Source of the DNA: an uncultured Chloroflexota bacterium
Lineage (GTDB): Bacteria > Chloroflexota > Anaerolineae > Aggregatilineales > Phototrophicaceae
Assembly: GCA_903904765.1 (NCBI GenBank)
Contig: CAIVEA010000652.1
Span: 1 to 10,929 of the forward strand
DNA length: 10,929 nt
Direction: 5' to 3'
The position numbers and the translations under genes are program-made. The notes under the pieces were generated by a model that was not told where the DNA came from, did no database searches, and saw only the letters and a program-made list of their open reading frames with translations. Positions 1 to 6,427 of this stretch are shown one piece after another. Numbering within the stretch: the first letter of the stretch is position 1; each line of letters opens with the position of its first letter.

Positions 1-776
1 ACATTCGCAGCGCAATCGGCCTGCATCGTCACTTCGACAGGCGCGGAGGCGGGCTGACTCTGCAAATCGAACACCTGCACGGTGTAGGTCGCCACCTGCG
101 GCGTGCCGTTCAAGAACAACTCGAACCCACCCGCGCCGAAAGCCGCTGTCGTCCCGCTGAACACCGTGTTATCAATCCCTTCGCCACTGATCTTCACCCG
201 GTAGCCATCCAGCGCGGCGTTATCCGCCCCGCTGATGCTGCCCGCAATGCTCGACCAGTTGCAACCTTCTGCGTTGGTGTTGGCCTGAAAGACCACGCCC
301 TGCGGCAGCGTCAGCGAGAACGCCTGCTCCGCCAGCGGCGTGAAGGTGGCGGTGGCGGCGGCCTGTTGCGGCGCGGCGGTGGGCGGCAAAAACGTCGCGG
401 TAATGAGAATGGGCAGCGGCGTGAACGGTGGGAACGGGTTCAAGGACGAATACGGGTTAACGGCGATTAACGCGATGAAGCCAATGGCGGCCAGCGTCGC
501 CAGCGCGAACCCGAACGCCACCCCATTCAGCAGGCAACCGCCACGATGGGTAGGGGCGGAGGGTGACGGCGCGGTGGGGACGTTCGGCGCGACAGACGGC
601 TGGGGCAGCGGGGAAATAGACGCTTCCGACGCGGCCTGTTCAGCGGCGGCACGCACTTCGGGCGGTGCGAAACGCAGATCATCGTCCGGCGGGAATAACG
701 GCCCACGCGCCTGAATCGCTTTCTTGCGGTCAGCACGGCGCAGGCGGCGAATACTATCGGATTGGGGGTCACTCAT
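1..776 (-). CDS. Membrane-anchored protein with extracytoplasmic two-cysteine domain (3' end outside window)
   Basis: An open frame from ATG at 776 runs off the left edge without a stop, giving 258 complete codons. Residues 1-80 are a probably cytoplasmic tail, charged at first (RRLRRADRKK) and then rich in Ala and Pro. Residues about 84-106 are one hydrophobic membrane span. A short Pro/Thr/Ala linker (about 107-150) leads to a domain starting near residue 153. This domain matches the C-terminal domain of the gene at 855-1616. Both have C-x-W-x2-I-x-G, then L-x-G-Y-R-V exactly 19 residues after the first Cys, and a second Asp-Cys 83 residues (here C172 to C255) or 84 residues (there) later. 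A disulfide between the two Cys outside the membrane is plausible. I do not recognise the domain as a named family. No strong ribosome binding site is seen before the ATG; it lies 78 bases after the previous gene, past a hairpin. Function unknown; an envelope role is inference. Confidence 0.8.
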   Translation of the reverse strand, partial: MSDPQSDSIRRLRRADRKKAIQARGPLFPPDDDLRFAPPEVRAAAEQAASEASISPLPQPSVAPNVPTAPSPSAPTHRGGCLLNGVAFGFALATLAAIGFIALIAVNPYSSLNPFPPFTPLPILITATFLPPTAAPQQAAATATFTPLAEQAFSLTLPQGVVFQANTNAEGCNWSSIAGSISGADNAALDGYRVKISGEGIDNTVFSGTTAAFGAGGFELFLNGTPQVATYTVQVFDLQSQPASAPVEVTMQADCAAN

Positions 777-810
777 CGGGGATTCTGATTCCTTCGTGCG
801 GACTCATCTC

Positions 811-838
811 CGCCAGCCGCCTTACGCGACGGCTGGCG
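811..838 (-). terminator. Intergenic hairpin between the two paralogous membrane proteins
   Basis: A perfect 9-bp inverted repeat (CGCCAGCCG / CGGCTGGCG) with a 10-base loop lies in the 78-base gap. On the minus strand four more pairs (TCTC/GAGA) can form if one G is bulged. No U-run follows, so it is not a classical intrinsic terminator. It may be a weak terminator, an RNA-processing or stability element, or a way to lower expression of the downstream gene. Confidence 0.45.
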
Positions 839-854
839 AGAAAGCGAGTTCCGC

Positions 855-1616
855 TTAACCGGCGCGCACCTGAATGAAATTCACCAGCGCCAGATTCTTC
901 GTGCAGTCGGACGGGAAAGCAACAGTCACACGCGGCGAAATGGCGGTGTTGCCGGGGCTAAGCAGTTCCACGAAGAACTGCGACGGTGCAATCTTGTTAT
1001 CCACCGGGACTTCCCACCCGCCGGGGCCATACAGTGTATTCGAGCCGCTATCCACATAGCGATCCAACCCCACACCGTCGAACACATGCACGCGGTAGCC
1101 GTTCAACGTGCCGCCGTTCATATCGAACACCTGCCCGCCGATGCCCTGCCACGCACAACCGAGCGAATTGGCGAAGTTCTGCGTATAGATCGCGCTACCC
1201 TGCCGCAGATCGAACAGGTAGGGCGAAACGGTGGGCGGCGGTGTGGCGCTAGGGCCGGTGGGCGTGAGAGTCGGCTCTGGCGTGGGGCTGACCGAAGGCG
1301 TGGGCGTAACCGTCGGTGTACCCGTAGGCGCAGGTGTATCGGTAATGGTCGGTGACGGTGTAATGGTCGGCGTTTCGGTCAGGGTCGCCGTCGGAGTCGC
1401 CGTATCCGTCGGGGTGAGCGTGAAGGTGGGAGGCAGCGTGTTGGTGGGTGTGAACGACACGGTGAGCGTGGGCAGCACCAGCGGCGTGGGCAACTGCGCT
1501 TCTTCTTGCGGCGTGACAGGCGACCCGGCCATGCGGACAGCGACGAACGCGATGAACCCGATCGTGAGGATCAGGAACACCAGCGTGATAATGTTATAGA
1601 CACGAGCGTTTCCCAT
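855..1616 (-). CDS. Single-span membrane protein with Thr-Pro stalk and extracytoplasmic two-cysteine domain
   Basis: This is a 253-residue protein. A short basic N-terminus precedes one membrane span (about residues 8-29). A stalk of about 95 residues, almost wholly Thr/Pro/Ser/Ala, covers about 36-131. A C-terminal domain of about 120 residues (about 134-253) has C154-x-W-x2-I-x-G, L-x-G-Y-R-V at 171-176, and D237-C238. The same landmarks occur in the partial gene at 1-776, so the two are paralogs with different stalks. The likely topology is N-terminus inside, stalk and domain outside (inference). The start is well supported: GGAG lies 6 bases before ATG 1616. The previous gene's stop is only 12 bases upstream, which indicates translation from one transcript. 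The anchor resembles the upstream 35-residue peptide. I do not recognise the folded domain; binding or adhesion at the cell surface is only a guess. Confidence 0.85.
   Translation of the reverse strand: MGNARVYNIITLVFLILTIGFIAFVAVRMAGSPVTPQEEAQLPTPLVLPTLTVSFTPTNTLPPTFTLTPTDTATPTATLTETPTITPSPTITDTPAPTGTPTVTPTPSVSPTPEPTLTPTGPSATPPPTVSPYLFDLRQGSAIYTQNFANSLGCAWQGIGGQVFDMNGGTLNGYRVHVFDGVGLDRYVDSGSNTLYGPGGWEVPVDNKIAPSQFFVELLSPGNTAISPRVTVAFPSDCTKNLALVNFIQVRAG
1224..1511 (-). repeat. Low-complexity DNA coding the Thr-Pro stalk
   Basis: This stretch encodes residues about 36-131 of the membrane protein at 855-1616. It is built of short irregular repeats coding Thr-Pro, Thr-x-Thr and Ser-Pro units. 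The units are imperfect at DNA level, so this is a low-complexity coding region rather than a clean microsatellite. Such stretches often vary in length between strains by slippage (general knowledge). Confidence 0.7.
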
Positions 1617-1628
1617 TCATCACTCCGA

Positions 1629-1736
1629 TCAGGCAGGTCCCATCAAACGTAAGACGACAAACACCACCATCAGCAGCGACAACAACAAAAACACGAGACT
1701 GATGAGGTTGTAAATCCGCGCTTTTCCCTTGCCCAT
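1629..1736 (-). CDS. 35-residue single-span membrane peptide resembling its neighbour's anchor
   Basis: A short frame of ATG plus 34 codons ends in TGA at 1629. It encodes a basic start (MGKGKARIYN) and a strongly hydrophobic span (about residues 11-29), then ends LMGPA. It aligns with the first 33 or so residues of the protein encoded just downstream (MGNARVYNII... and R-M-A-G-S-P at the end of the span), so it looks like the anchor without stalk or domain. An in-frame ATG at 1742 would add two residues. A run of six G lies directly before that ATG and 6 bases before the ATG at 1736, so the G-run favours the inner start. It sits 25 bases after the foldase stop and 12 bases before the next gene, so it is embedded in the operon. 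It is either a real small membrane protein or the remnant of a third paralog that lost its C-terminal part. Confidence 0.65.
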   Translation of the reverse strand: MGKGKARIYNLISLVFLLLSLLMVVFVVLRLMGPA

Positions 1737-1761
1737 CAGCATCCCCCCGAATACTGTCCGT

Positions 1762-2676
1762 CTAAAAACTCACATAACGCTGCACAACCGCATTATCATA
1801 CAGCGGGCGCAACCAGTTCTCGAACCGCGCTTGTGCGATGGACACGCGCCGTTCCGGGTCTACCGACTGGTCGGCAAACTCGATGGCCTGCACCACATGA
1901 TAGCCCAATTCCGTCGGCACTGGCCCGGCGATCTGCCCCGGCTGAAGCGCGAACGCGGTCTGCGCCAATTCGGGAACGAGCAACTCGTCCGCCGTGAACC
2001 AGCCCAGATCGCCCCCCTGCGAGCGCGTGACCTCATCCTGCGAAAGTGCTTGCGCCAGCGCAGTGAAATCTTCTCCCGCCTGTAGACGCGCCAGCACATC
2101 TTTGGCTTCCTGCTCGGTGTGCAGCAGGATGTGACGGGCGTGTACCTGCCGCACGTTGCCGCTTAAATCGGCGGTGAGCTGGTCGCGTACCAGATTGGTG
2201 ATGAGCGTGGTACGCAGGCTGGCGGCGAATTCGTCCTCGGTGTACAGGTTGATCTGCAACCATTCCGCCCATGCCGCATCACTGCCGGCCAGTTCCTTGT
2301 TCGACTGAATCTCGGCCTGCAACTGCTCATCCGAAACGCTAATGTTGAGCAACTGCGCCCCTTGCTCGATCACGATTTGCTCGATCAACTGATTGAGTAC
2401 TTCGGCACGCAGAGCTTCGGGCGTGGCGGCATTCACCTCGGTCTGACGGCGGGCGACAGCGCGGTCAAAAACGGCCTGCGTGATGGCCTGCCCATTCACC
2501 ACAGCCACCACTGGTTGCCCACTGGGGTCAGTCGGGGCAACGAGTGGCGTGCTGGTGACAGGTGACGACTGTGTGGCGGGCGGCGGCGCGGTCACTTCCG
2601 CAGCGGGAGCGCCCCCGCAAGCAGCCAATACCCACGCTGACAGTAAAATCCACGAAAAACGAACGAGCTTTGGCAC
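1762..2676 (-). CDS. PrsA/SurA-type peptidylprolyl isomerase lipoprotein (parvulin foldase)
   Basis: This is a foldase that isomerises prolyl bonds in exported proteins, held on the outer face of the membrane by a lipid. With GTG 2676 as start it has 304 residues. A lipoprotein signal peptide ends in the lipobox L17-A-A-C20, followed by a Pro/Thr-rich tether (about 23-55). A SurA/trigger-like helical N-domain starts at VVAVVNGQAIT (56-66) and runs to about 175. The PpiC parvulin domain (about 177-266) shows H179-A-R-H-I-L-L, F204-x-x-L-A-x-x-L-S-x-D, GGDLGWF (221-227), PGQIAGPV and GYH (258-260). The GTG start is preferred over ATG 2775 because it places the signal peptide at the N-terminus, has a G-rich site (GGGGAT) upstream, and the longer start lies inside the promoter. 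It is the first gene of the operon that includes the membrane-anchored proteins, which are plausible clients. Confidence 0.9.
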   Translation of the reverse strand: MPKLVRFSWILLSAWVLAACGGAPAAEVTAPPPATQSSPVTSTPLVAPTDPSGQPVVAVVNGQAITQAVFDRAVARRQTEVNAATPEALRAEVLNQLIEQIVIEQGAQLLNISVSDEQLQAEIQSNKELAGSDAAWAEWLQINLYTEDEFAASLRTTLITNLVRDQLTADLSGNVRQVHARHILLHTEQEAKDVLARLQAGEDFTALAQALSQDEVTRSQGGDLGWFTADELLVPELAQTAFALQPGQIAGPVPTELGYHVVQAIEFADQSVDPERRVSIAQARFENWLRPLYDNAVVQRYVSF

Positions 2677-2694
2677 AGCATTATCCCCGGAGAA

Positions 2695-2718
2695 GCCTGC
2701 ATCCTGTGGATGCAAGGC
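2695..2718 (-). promoter_or_regulatory. Hairpin in the 5' leader of the foldase gene
   Basis: On the minus strand GCC-T-TGCATCC pairs with GGATGCA-GGC across a 3-base loop, giving 10 pairs with one bulged T. It lies between the predicted promoter (2747-2775) and the GTG start (2676), just before the G-rich ribosome binding site. There is no U-run, so it is not a terminator. It may stabilise the mRNA or affect translation of the foldase. Confidence 0.4.
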
Positions 2719-2746
2719 GTGAAGCGCATAGGTGTATATGGGGTTG

Positions 2747-2775
2747 ATTATCCATAGGTGCGCCTTTTGGGGCAA
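2747..2775 (-). promoter_or_regulatory. Candidate sigma-70-type promoter for the foldase operon
   Basis: On the minus strand, TTGCCC (2775-2770) is followed after 17 bases by GATAAT (2752-2747), five of six matches in the -10 box. Transcription would start near 2740, leaving a leader of about 64 bases before GTG 2676. Confidence 0.5.
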
Positions 2776-2842
2776 GTGCGGTGGGTAGAAAAGGCGTGTT
2801 AGAGGTCAACTCCAACCATTTTCCCAATGGCGATGGGGGCAA

Positions 2843-2961
2843 GACGAATGTGAACCTTCGTAGGGACATAGCTTGCGTTATGTCCACTTGGAATTTTACA
2901 GGAGACAACCGGACACGGCTCGCACCGTGTCCCTACTGAGACATAAGGTTCACATCACGTC
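2843..2961. repeat. Nested inverted repeat between mutS2 and the foldase operon
   Basis: Outer arms TGTGAACCTT (2849-2858) and AAGGTTCACA (2945-2954) are perfect inverted copies, extended by GACG (2843-2846) and CGTC (2958-2961). Inside lie GTAGGGACA (2860-2868) and its exact reverse complement (2928-2936). Two smaller hairpins sit within: GGACATA/TATGTCC (2864-2885) and GGACACGG/CCGTGTCC (2911-2932). The right arm overlaps the last codon and stop of mutS2. The structure resembles a small non-coding mobile palindrome, or a bidirectional transcription end. The core GGACACGG palindrome and TGTCCCTAC recur at 10292-10365. Confidence 0.65.
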
Positions 2962-5354
2962 AAAGGAACCATGTGGATGATGGTCACGCCGCCGCCGCCC
3001 TCTTTGGGCATGGCTTCGGTCACTTTGGAAATCAGCGGGTGATGTTCCACGCGCTCGCGGATGGCCTTCTTCAGCGCCCCCGTCCCCTTGCCATGAATGA
3101 TGCGGGCGAACGGCAAACCGGAGATGTAGGCCGCATCCAGATAGGTTTCCAGCCGTTTGAGCGCCTCATCCACCCGTTCGCCGCGCAAATCCAGTTCCAG
3201 ACCGGGCGACTGACCTTTCGGCACAATTGGGTCGGGCGATTTCTCGTACTCGCGAACGTGACCGCGCTTCATCTCGCGCTTTTCGCTGCGCGTGCGGTGG
3301 GTGATCTCGTCCAGCGCGGCACGCACCCGCAGCGTACCCATCTGTATCGTTGCCCCCTCCCGATCCAGTTCGCTAATCATACCTTCGGCGTTCAACTTCG
3401 CCAGCCACACGGTATCGCCGAGGCGCGGCTGCCAGTCGGAAGTTGTCACCTGCTCCACCTCGTTCGCCACAGGCTGATGAGCGTTGGTCGCCAGCGCCGC
3501 CGCCTGCTCCTGCACCGCTTTGAGCGCCTCCAGCGGCATCGAAGCGGTACGCATATCCCCGCGCAGCCGCTTGATCTCGCGCTGGAAGGTGCGGATTTCT
3601 TCTTCAGCTTGGCGGCGGGCGCTGGCGACAATATCGCGGCGCTCGTCCTCGATCTTGTCCAATCGCGCTTGCAGTTCGGCCTGCTGTTCTTCCACTTCCT
3701 CACGCAAGGCGTTGATGATGGTGTTATTGCGGCGAATCTCCTCACGGGTGCGCTGAATTTCGTCCAGCAGATCATCCGCCACAAGGTCTTCCGTCGCCAC
3801 CATGCTCCGCGCATCTTCGATGATGACCGGATCGAGACCGAGGCGGGTGGCAATCGCCAGCGCATTCGAGCGCCCCGGCAGGCCGATAATCAGGCGGTAG
3901 GTGGGCTTGAGCGTGGCGAGGTCAAATTCCACGCTGGCATTCCGCACGCCGGGGGTTTCCACGCTGTAAATCTTCAGTTCGGGGTGATGCGTCGTGACCA
4001 CCGTCGTCACGCGCTCACCCAGCAAATGCGTCAGGATCGCCCGCGCCAACGCCGAACCTTCGGCGGGGTCAGTCCCCGCGCCCAGTTCATCTAGCAGCAC
4101 CAGCGCACGCGGATCGCATTCGCGTAGAATGCCGATGGTGTTGGTCATGTGCGAGGAAAAGGTGCTGAGCGATTGCTCGATGCTCTGCTCATCACCGATG
4201 TCAGCGTAAATCCCCTCGAATACCGACAGTTTGGCATCCTCGGCGGGGACTTGCAGACCGCACTGCGCCATACACGCCAGCAGGCCGATGGTCTTGAGGG
4301 CGACGGTCTTGCCGCCCGTGTTCGGGCCAGTGACCACCAGCACCCATGTATTCTCGTCCACTTCCACATCAATCGGCACAACATTGCCCGTCAGCAGCGG
4401 GTGGCGTGCCCCCTTGAGCATGATGGTGCTGCCGGGGTGCTGCGGCACAGCCGGACGCGGACGAAACGGCAGGAGTACCGGCTCGGTGGCGTTCAACTGC
4501 TCGGCGTAGATGGCACGGGCGAACACCATGTCCAGATAGGCCAGCACTTCGACGGTGCGGACAATCGCCTCGGACTCGCGCCCGACTTCATCTGTCAGTG
4601 CTTGAAGAATCCGGCGGATTTCTTTTTCCTCGTCCAGTTGCAGTTCGCGGTAGGCATTGTTCATTTCCACCGTCGCCAGCGGTTCGATGAACAGTGTCGC
4701 GCCGGACGAGGACGAGTCGTGCACCACGCCGGGGATGCGCCCTTTGAACTCGGACTTGATCGGGATGACATAGCGCCCGTTGCGGGTGGTGATGATGGAT
4801 TCTTGCAGGTAGAGGGCGTTGGTGGTGGAGCTAATCAGACGCATCAGGCGGGTTTGCAGTCTATCGTAGGCCACTTTCAAATCGCGGCGAATGACGGCTA
4901 ACTGGGTGCTGGCGGTATCCATCACCTCGCCCTTGTCGTTCAGCACGCGCCCGATGGACTCTTGCAGATCGTTGCACTCCTCGGCTTCGTTGGCGATGTC
5001 CGCCAGCAGCGGGTACGTGCCTTTCATGCGCCCCAGCGTGCGCCGGATGGTGGTCGCCCGCCGCAGGGTGTAGCGAATGTCCAGCATGACCTGTGCTTCG
5101 ATCATGATGCCCCGCGTCGCCATCACCGCCGCGTCGCGCACATCCCGCGCCCCGCCCAACGAGACATTGACCTTGTTTTCGGACAGCAAACGAGCCTCGG
5201 CGGTTTCGCGCTGCCAGCGAATGGCTTCGTCGAGGTCGCCCGTCGGGTGCAGTTCGCGTATCAACTGTGCGCCCGCCGAAAAGGTCGCGTTACGCGCCAC
5301 CTGTTCCAGTATTTTGTGCAGTTCAAGAATATGAACGGATTTATCGCTAATCAT
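2955..5354 (-). CDS. mutS2: Endonuclease MutS2 (MutS-family ATPase with Smr domain)
   Basis: MutS2 proteins bind branched or recombining DNA and restrain homologous recombination; in some Firmicutes they also split collided ribosomes. This protein has 799 residues, close to the usual ~785. The MutS-like core and lever region (1-330) precedes the ATPase: Walker A GPNTGGKT (343-350), the family motif around SLSTFSSHMT (395-404), Walker B LVLLDE (418-423) followed by GAGTDP, and TTHHPE (454-459). A coiled coil rich in Glu/Arg covers about 525-605. A KOW/SH3-like stretch lies near 640-685. The C-terminal Smr domain (719-799) has LDLRG (721-725) and HGKGTGAL (754-761), both expected for an active Smr nuclease. 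The frame extends to ATG 5456, but ATG 5354 is chosen: GGAGG lies 10 bases upstream, the protein starts as the family does (MISDKSVHILEL), and the promoter predicts a transcript start near 5453. Its 3' end lies inside an inverted repeat. Confidence 0.95.
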   Translation of the reverse strand: MISDKSVHILELHKILEQVARNATFSAGAQLIRELHPTGDLDEAIRWQRETAEARLLSENKVNVSLGGARDVRDAAVMATRGIMIEAQVMLDIRYTLRRATTIRRTLGRMKGTYPLLADIANEAEECNDLQESIGRVLNDKGEVMDTASTQLAVIRRDLKVAYDRLQTRLMRLISSTTNALYLQESIITTRNGRYVIPIKSEFKGRIPGVVHDSSSSGATLFIEPLATVEMNNAYRELQLDEEKEIRRILQALTDEVGRESEAIVRTVEVLAYLDMVFARAIYAEQLNATEPVLLPFRPRPAVPQHPGSTIMLKGARHPLLTGNVVPIDVEVDENTWVLVVTGPNTGGKTVALKTIGLLACMAQCGLQVPAEDAKLSVFEGIYADIGDEQSIEQSLSTFSSHMTNTIGILRECDPRALVLLDELGAGTDPAEGSALARAILTHLLGERVTTVVTTHHPELKIYSVETPGVRNASVEFDLATLKPTYRLIIGLPGRSNALAIATRLGLDPVIIEDARSMVATEDLVADDLLDEIQRTREEIRRNNTIINALREEVEEQQAELQARLDKIEDERRDIVASARRQAEEEIRTFQREIKRLRGDMRTASMPLEALKAVQEQAAALATNAHQPVANEVEQVTTSDWQPRLGDTVWLAKLNAEGMISELDREGATIQMGTLRVRAALDEITHRTRSEKREMKRGHVREYEKSPDPIVPKGQSPGLELDLRGERVDEALKRLETYLDAAYISGLPFARIIHGKGTGALKKAIRERVEHHPLISKVTEAMPKEGGGGVTIIHMVPLT

Positions 5355-5459
5355 GGTGGAGAAGCCTCCATACGCCGCATAGCCATTCAGTTCGGCAGCG
5401 GCGGGAACAGTCAGACCGGAAACAGCCCCCCAGTCCGCACGCCCGGAGAACCGCAAGGC

Positions 5460-5488
5460 AGTATAAGAAGGTCAGGTGTGAATGTCAA
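5460..5488 (-). promoter_or_regulatory. mutS2: Strong sigma-70-type promoter for mutS2
   Basis: On the minus strand a perfect TTGACA (5488-5483) and TATACT (5465-5460, five of six matches) are separated by 17 bases, the ideal spacing. The predicted start near 5453 gives a leader of about 98 bases before ATG 5354 and argues against the longer mutS2 frame. Confidence 0.75.
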
Positions 5489-5518
5489 TCGCAAGGTTCA
5501 CAAAGGGTCACAACAGTT

Positions 5519-5610
5519 ACCCTCATCCCCTGCCCCTTTCTCCCTCATGGCGAAGGGAAACAAGAAAAGAATACTCGCCCCCAACAGTGAAAGGGAATTT
5601 TGGGTGAGGG
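5519..5610. repeat. Degenerate palindromic intergenic repeat
   Basis: The left arm starts ACCCTCATCCCCTGCCCC and the right arm ends GGGTGAGGG, so the ends are imperfect inverted copies. An inner CCCTT/AAGGG pair is also present. Arms of CCCTCA...-type flanking a CCCC-rich core occur as dispersed palindromes in several Chloroflexota and cyanobacterial genomes (recollection, not checked). The poor internal symmetry suggests an old, decayed copy. It fills the gap between moaB and the mutS2 promoter and encodes nothing. Confidence 0.45.
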
Positions 5611-5625
5611 CGCAAATACATCTTT

Positions 5626-6138
5626 TCACGACAGGCGCGTGAGTTCCCATGCCAGATGGTTGATCTCCGGGATAATCAGCTTTTCCAGCGCCAACCGCAC
5701 CGCGTTCGGGCTACCGGGCGTGGAAACGATCAGTTTGCCCCGGCACGTTCCGGCAGTGGCGCGGCTGAGCATGGCGGCTGCGCCCACTTCGGCATAGCTC
5801 AACATGCGGAACAACTCGCCAAAGCCGGGGAGCGTCTTTTCCAGATGGCGGCTGACCACATCGAAGGTGGTGTCACGCGGGCTGATTCCCGTACCTCCGT
5901 TGAACAGGATGATCTGCACAGCGGGCAGCGCGGTCAGTTCGTCTATCACAGCCGCCACCTGTACCGGTTCATCTTTGATGAGGCGATAAGCCGCCACCAC
6001 ATGACCGAGTTCGGACAGGCGCTGCTCGATGTACTGACGGTTCAGATCGGTCTCCGGCGTGCGGCTGTCACTCACTGTAACAATAGCAACGGTGACGGGG
6101 GCATCTCCCGCTTTCTGACGATGTTCCTGTGCTCCCAT
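5626..6138 (-). CDS. moaB: Molybdenum cofactor biosynthesis protein MoaB (MoaB/Mog family)
   Basis: This is a cytoplasmic enzyme of molybdopterin metabolism. MoaB/MogA proteins bind molybdopterin and adenylylate it before metal insertion; in bacteria with only MoaB it may take the MogA role. The protein has 170 residues from ATG 6138, the usual size. Family landmarks are V22-SDSRT (23-27), [12 protein letters not shown] (80-91, the MPT-binding loop with the conserved Asp), LPGFGELFR (103-111), [17 protein letters not shown] (114-130) and STPGSPNAV (139-147). ATG 6153, in frame, would add five residues. ATG 6138 is preferred because GAGGA lies 8 bases upstream of it, while 6153 has only a weak GAG. 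No other cofactor genes are in the window. It is transcribed away from the SWIM gene, and no clear promoter was found for it. Confidence 0.93.
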   Translation of the reverse strand: MGAQEHRQKAGDAPVTVAIVTVSDSRTPETDLNRQYIEQRLSELGHVVAAYRLIKDEPVQVAAVIDELTALPAVQIILFNGGTGISPRDTTFDVVSRHLEKTLPGFGELFRMLSYAEVGAAAMLSRATAGTCRGKLIVSTPGSPNAVRLALEKLIIPEINHLAWELTRLS

Positions 6139-6177
6139 GACATTCTTCCTCATTCACTCGAAATACGGTTCAGTTGT

Positions 6178-6206
6178 TTGACAAAGGCTTCAACAACTCA
6201 TAAACT
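6178..6206 (+). promoter_or_regulatory. Sigma-70-type promoter leading toward the SWIM gene
   Basis: A perfect TTGACA (6178-6183) is followed after 17 bases by TAAACT (6201-6206, four of six matches). Transcription would begin near 6213, leaving about 215 bases before ATG 6428. The terminator-like hairpin at 6345-6388 lies within that leader. Confidence 0.6.
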
Positions 6207-6344
6207 CTCTTTAATGGTCATCAGTTTAGCGGGAGCAAGCAGCGAACGCGAACCGAACTGACCAGAGTGTTTTACGGCATTACGGCAGTCTGGAGAGTCT
6301 TCAAGTGAAGATTATTGAGCCTGCAATCGCATCTGCAAACACTA

Positions 6345-6388
6345 AGCGCGCGACTTGAGTTGCAAACCAAGCCGCGCGCTGTTTTTTT
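6345..6388 (+). terminator. Intrinsic-terminator-like hairpin in the SWIM gene leader
   Basis: AGCGCGCG (6345-6352) pairs perfectly with CGCGCGCT (6373-6380), and the loop has an inner CTTG/CAAG pairing. One base later comes a run of seven T (6382-6388), the classic form of a Rho-independent terminator. It lies only 40 bases before the SWIM start codon and upstream of its ribosome binding site. It could end a short RNA begun at the 6178 promoter (about 6213-6388), or act as an attenuator that controls read-through. No strong alternative anti-terminator helix was found by eye. Confidence 0.65.
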
Positions 6389-6427
6389 ATTGTCCGAGCG
6401 TACCCACACATAAGGAGTGTACCTGCC

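Noticed and set aside
340..714. Plus-strand frame of 124 residues
   Set aside because: It lies opposite the partial membrane-protein gene at 1-776, whose frame shows a membrane span and a domain shared with its neighbour; the plus frame has low-complexity Gly/Ala content and no binding site.
1231..1599. Plus-strand Gly/Val-rich frame of 122 residues
   Set aside because: It is the antisense of the Thr-Pro stalk; the Gly-Val pattern follows from reading Thr/Pro codons backwards, and the minus-strand gene has a clear membrane span, ribosome site and paralog.
2973..4094. Plus-strand frame of 373 residues inside mutS2
   Set aside because: It is antisense to the ATPase and Smr regions of mutS2, is rich in His/Arg/Gln as GC-rich shadow frames are, and has no recognisable domain.
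6214..6261. 15-codon frame at the predicted start of the SWIM leader transcript, a possible leader peptide
   Set aside because: It has no ribosome site and no run of regulatory codons; leaderless translation is possible but nothing supports it.
6178..6427. Possible molybdenum-cofactor riboswitch, because moaB is adjacent
   Set aside because: The leader is transcribed away from moaB toward the SWIM gene, and I could not recognise the conserved helices of that riboswitch class.
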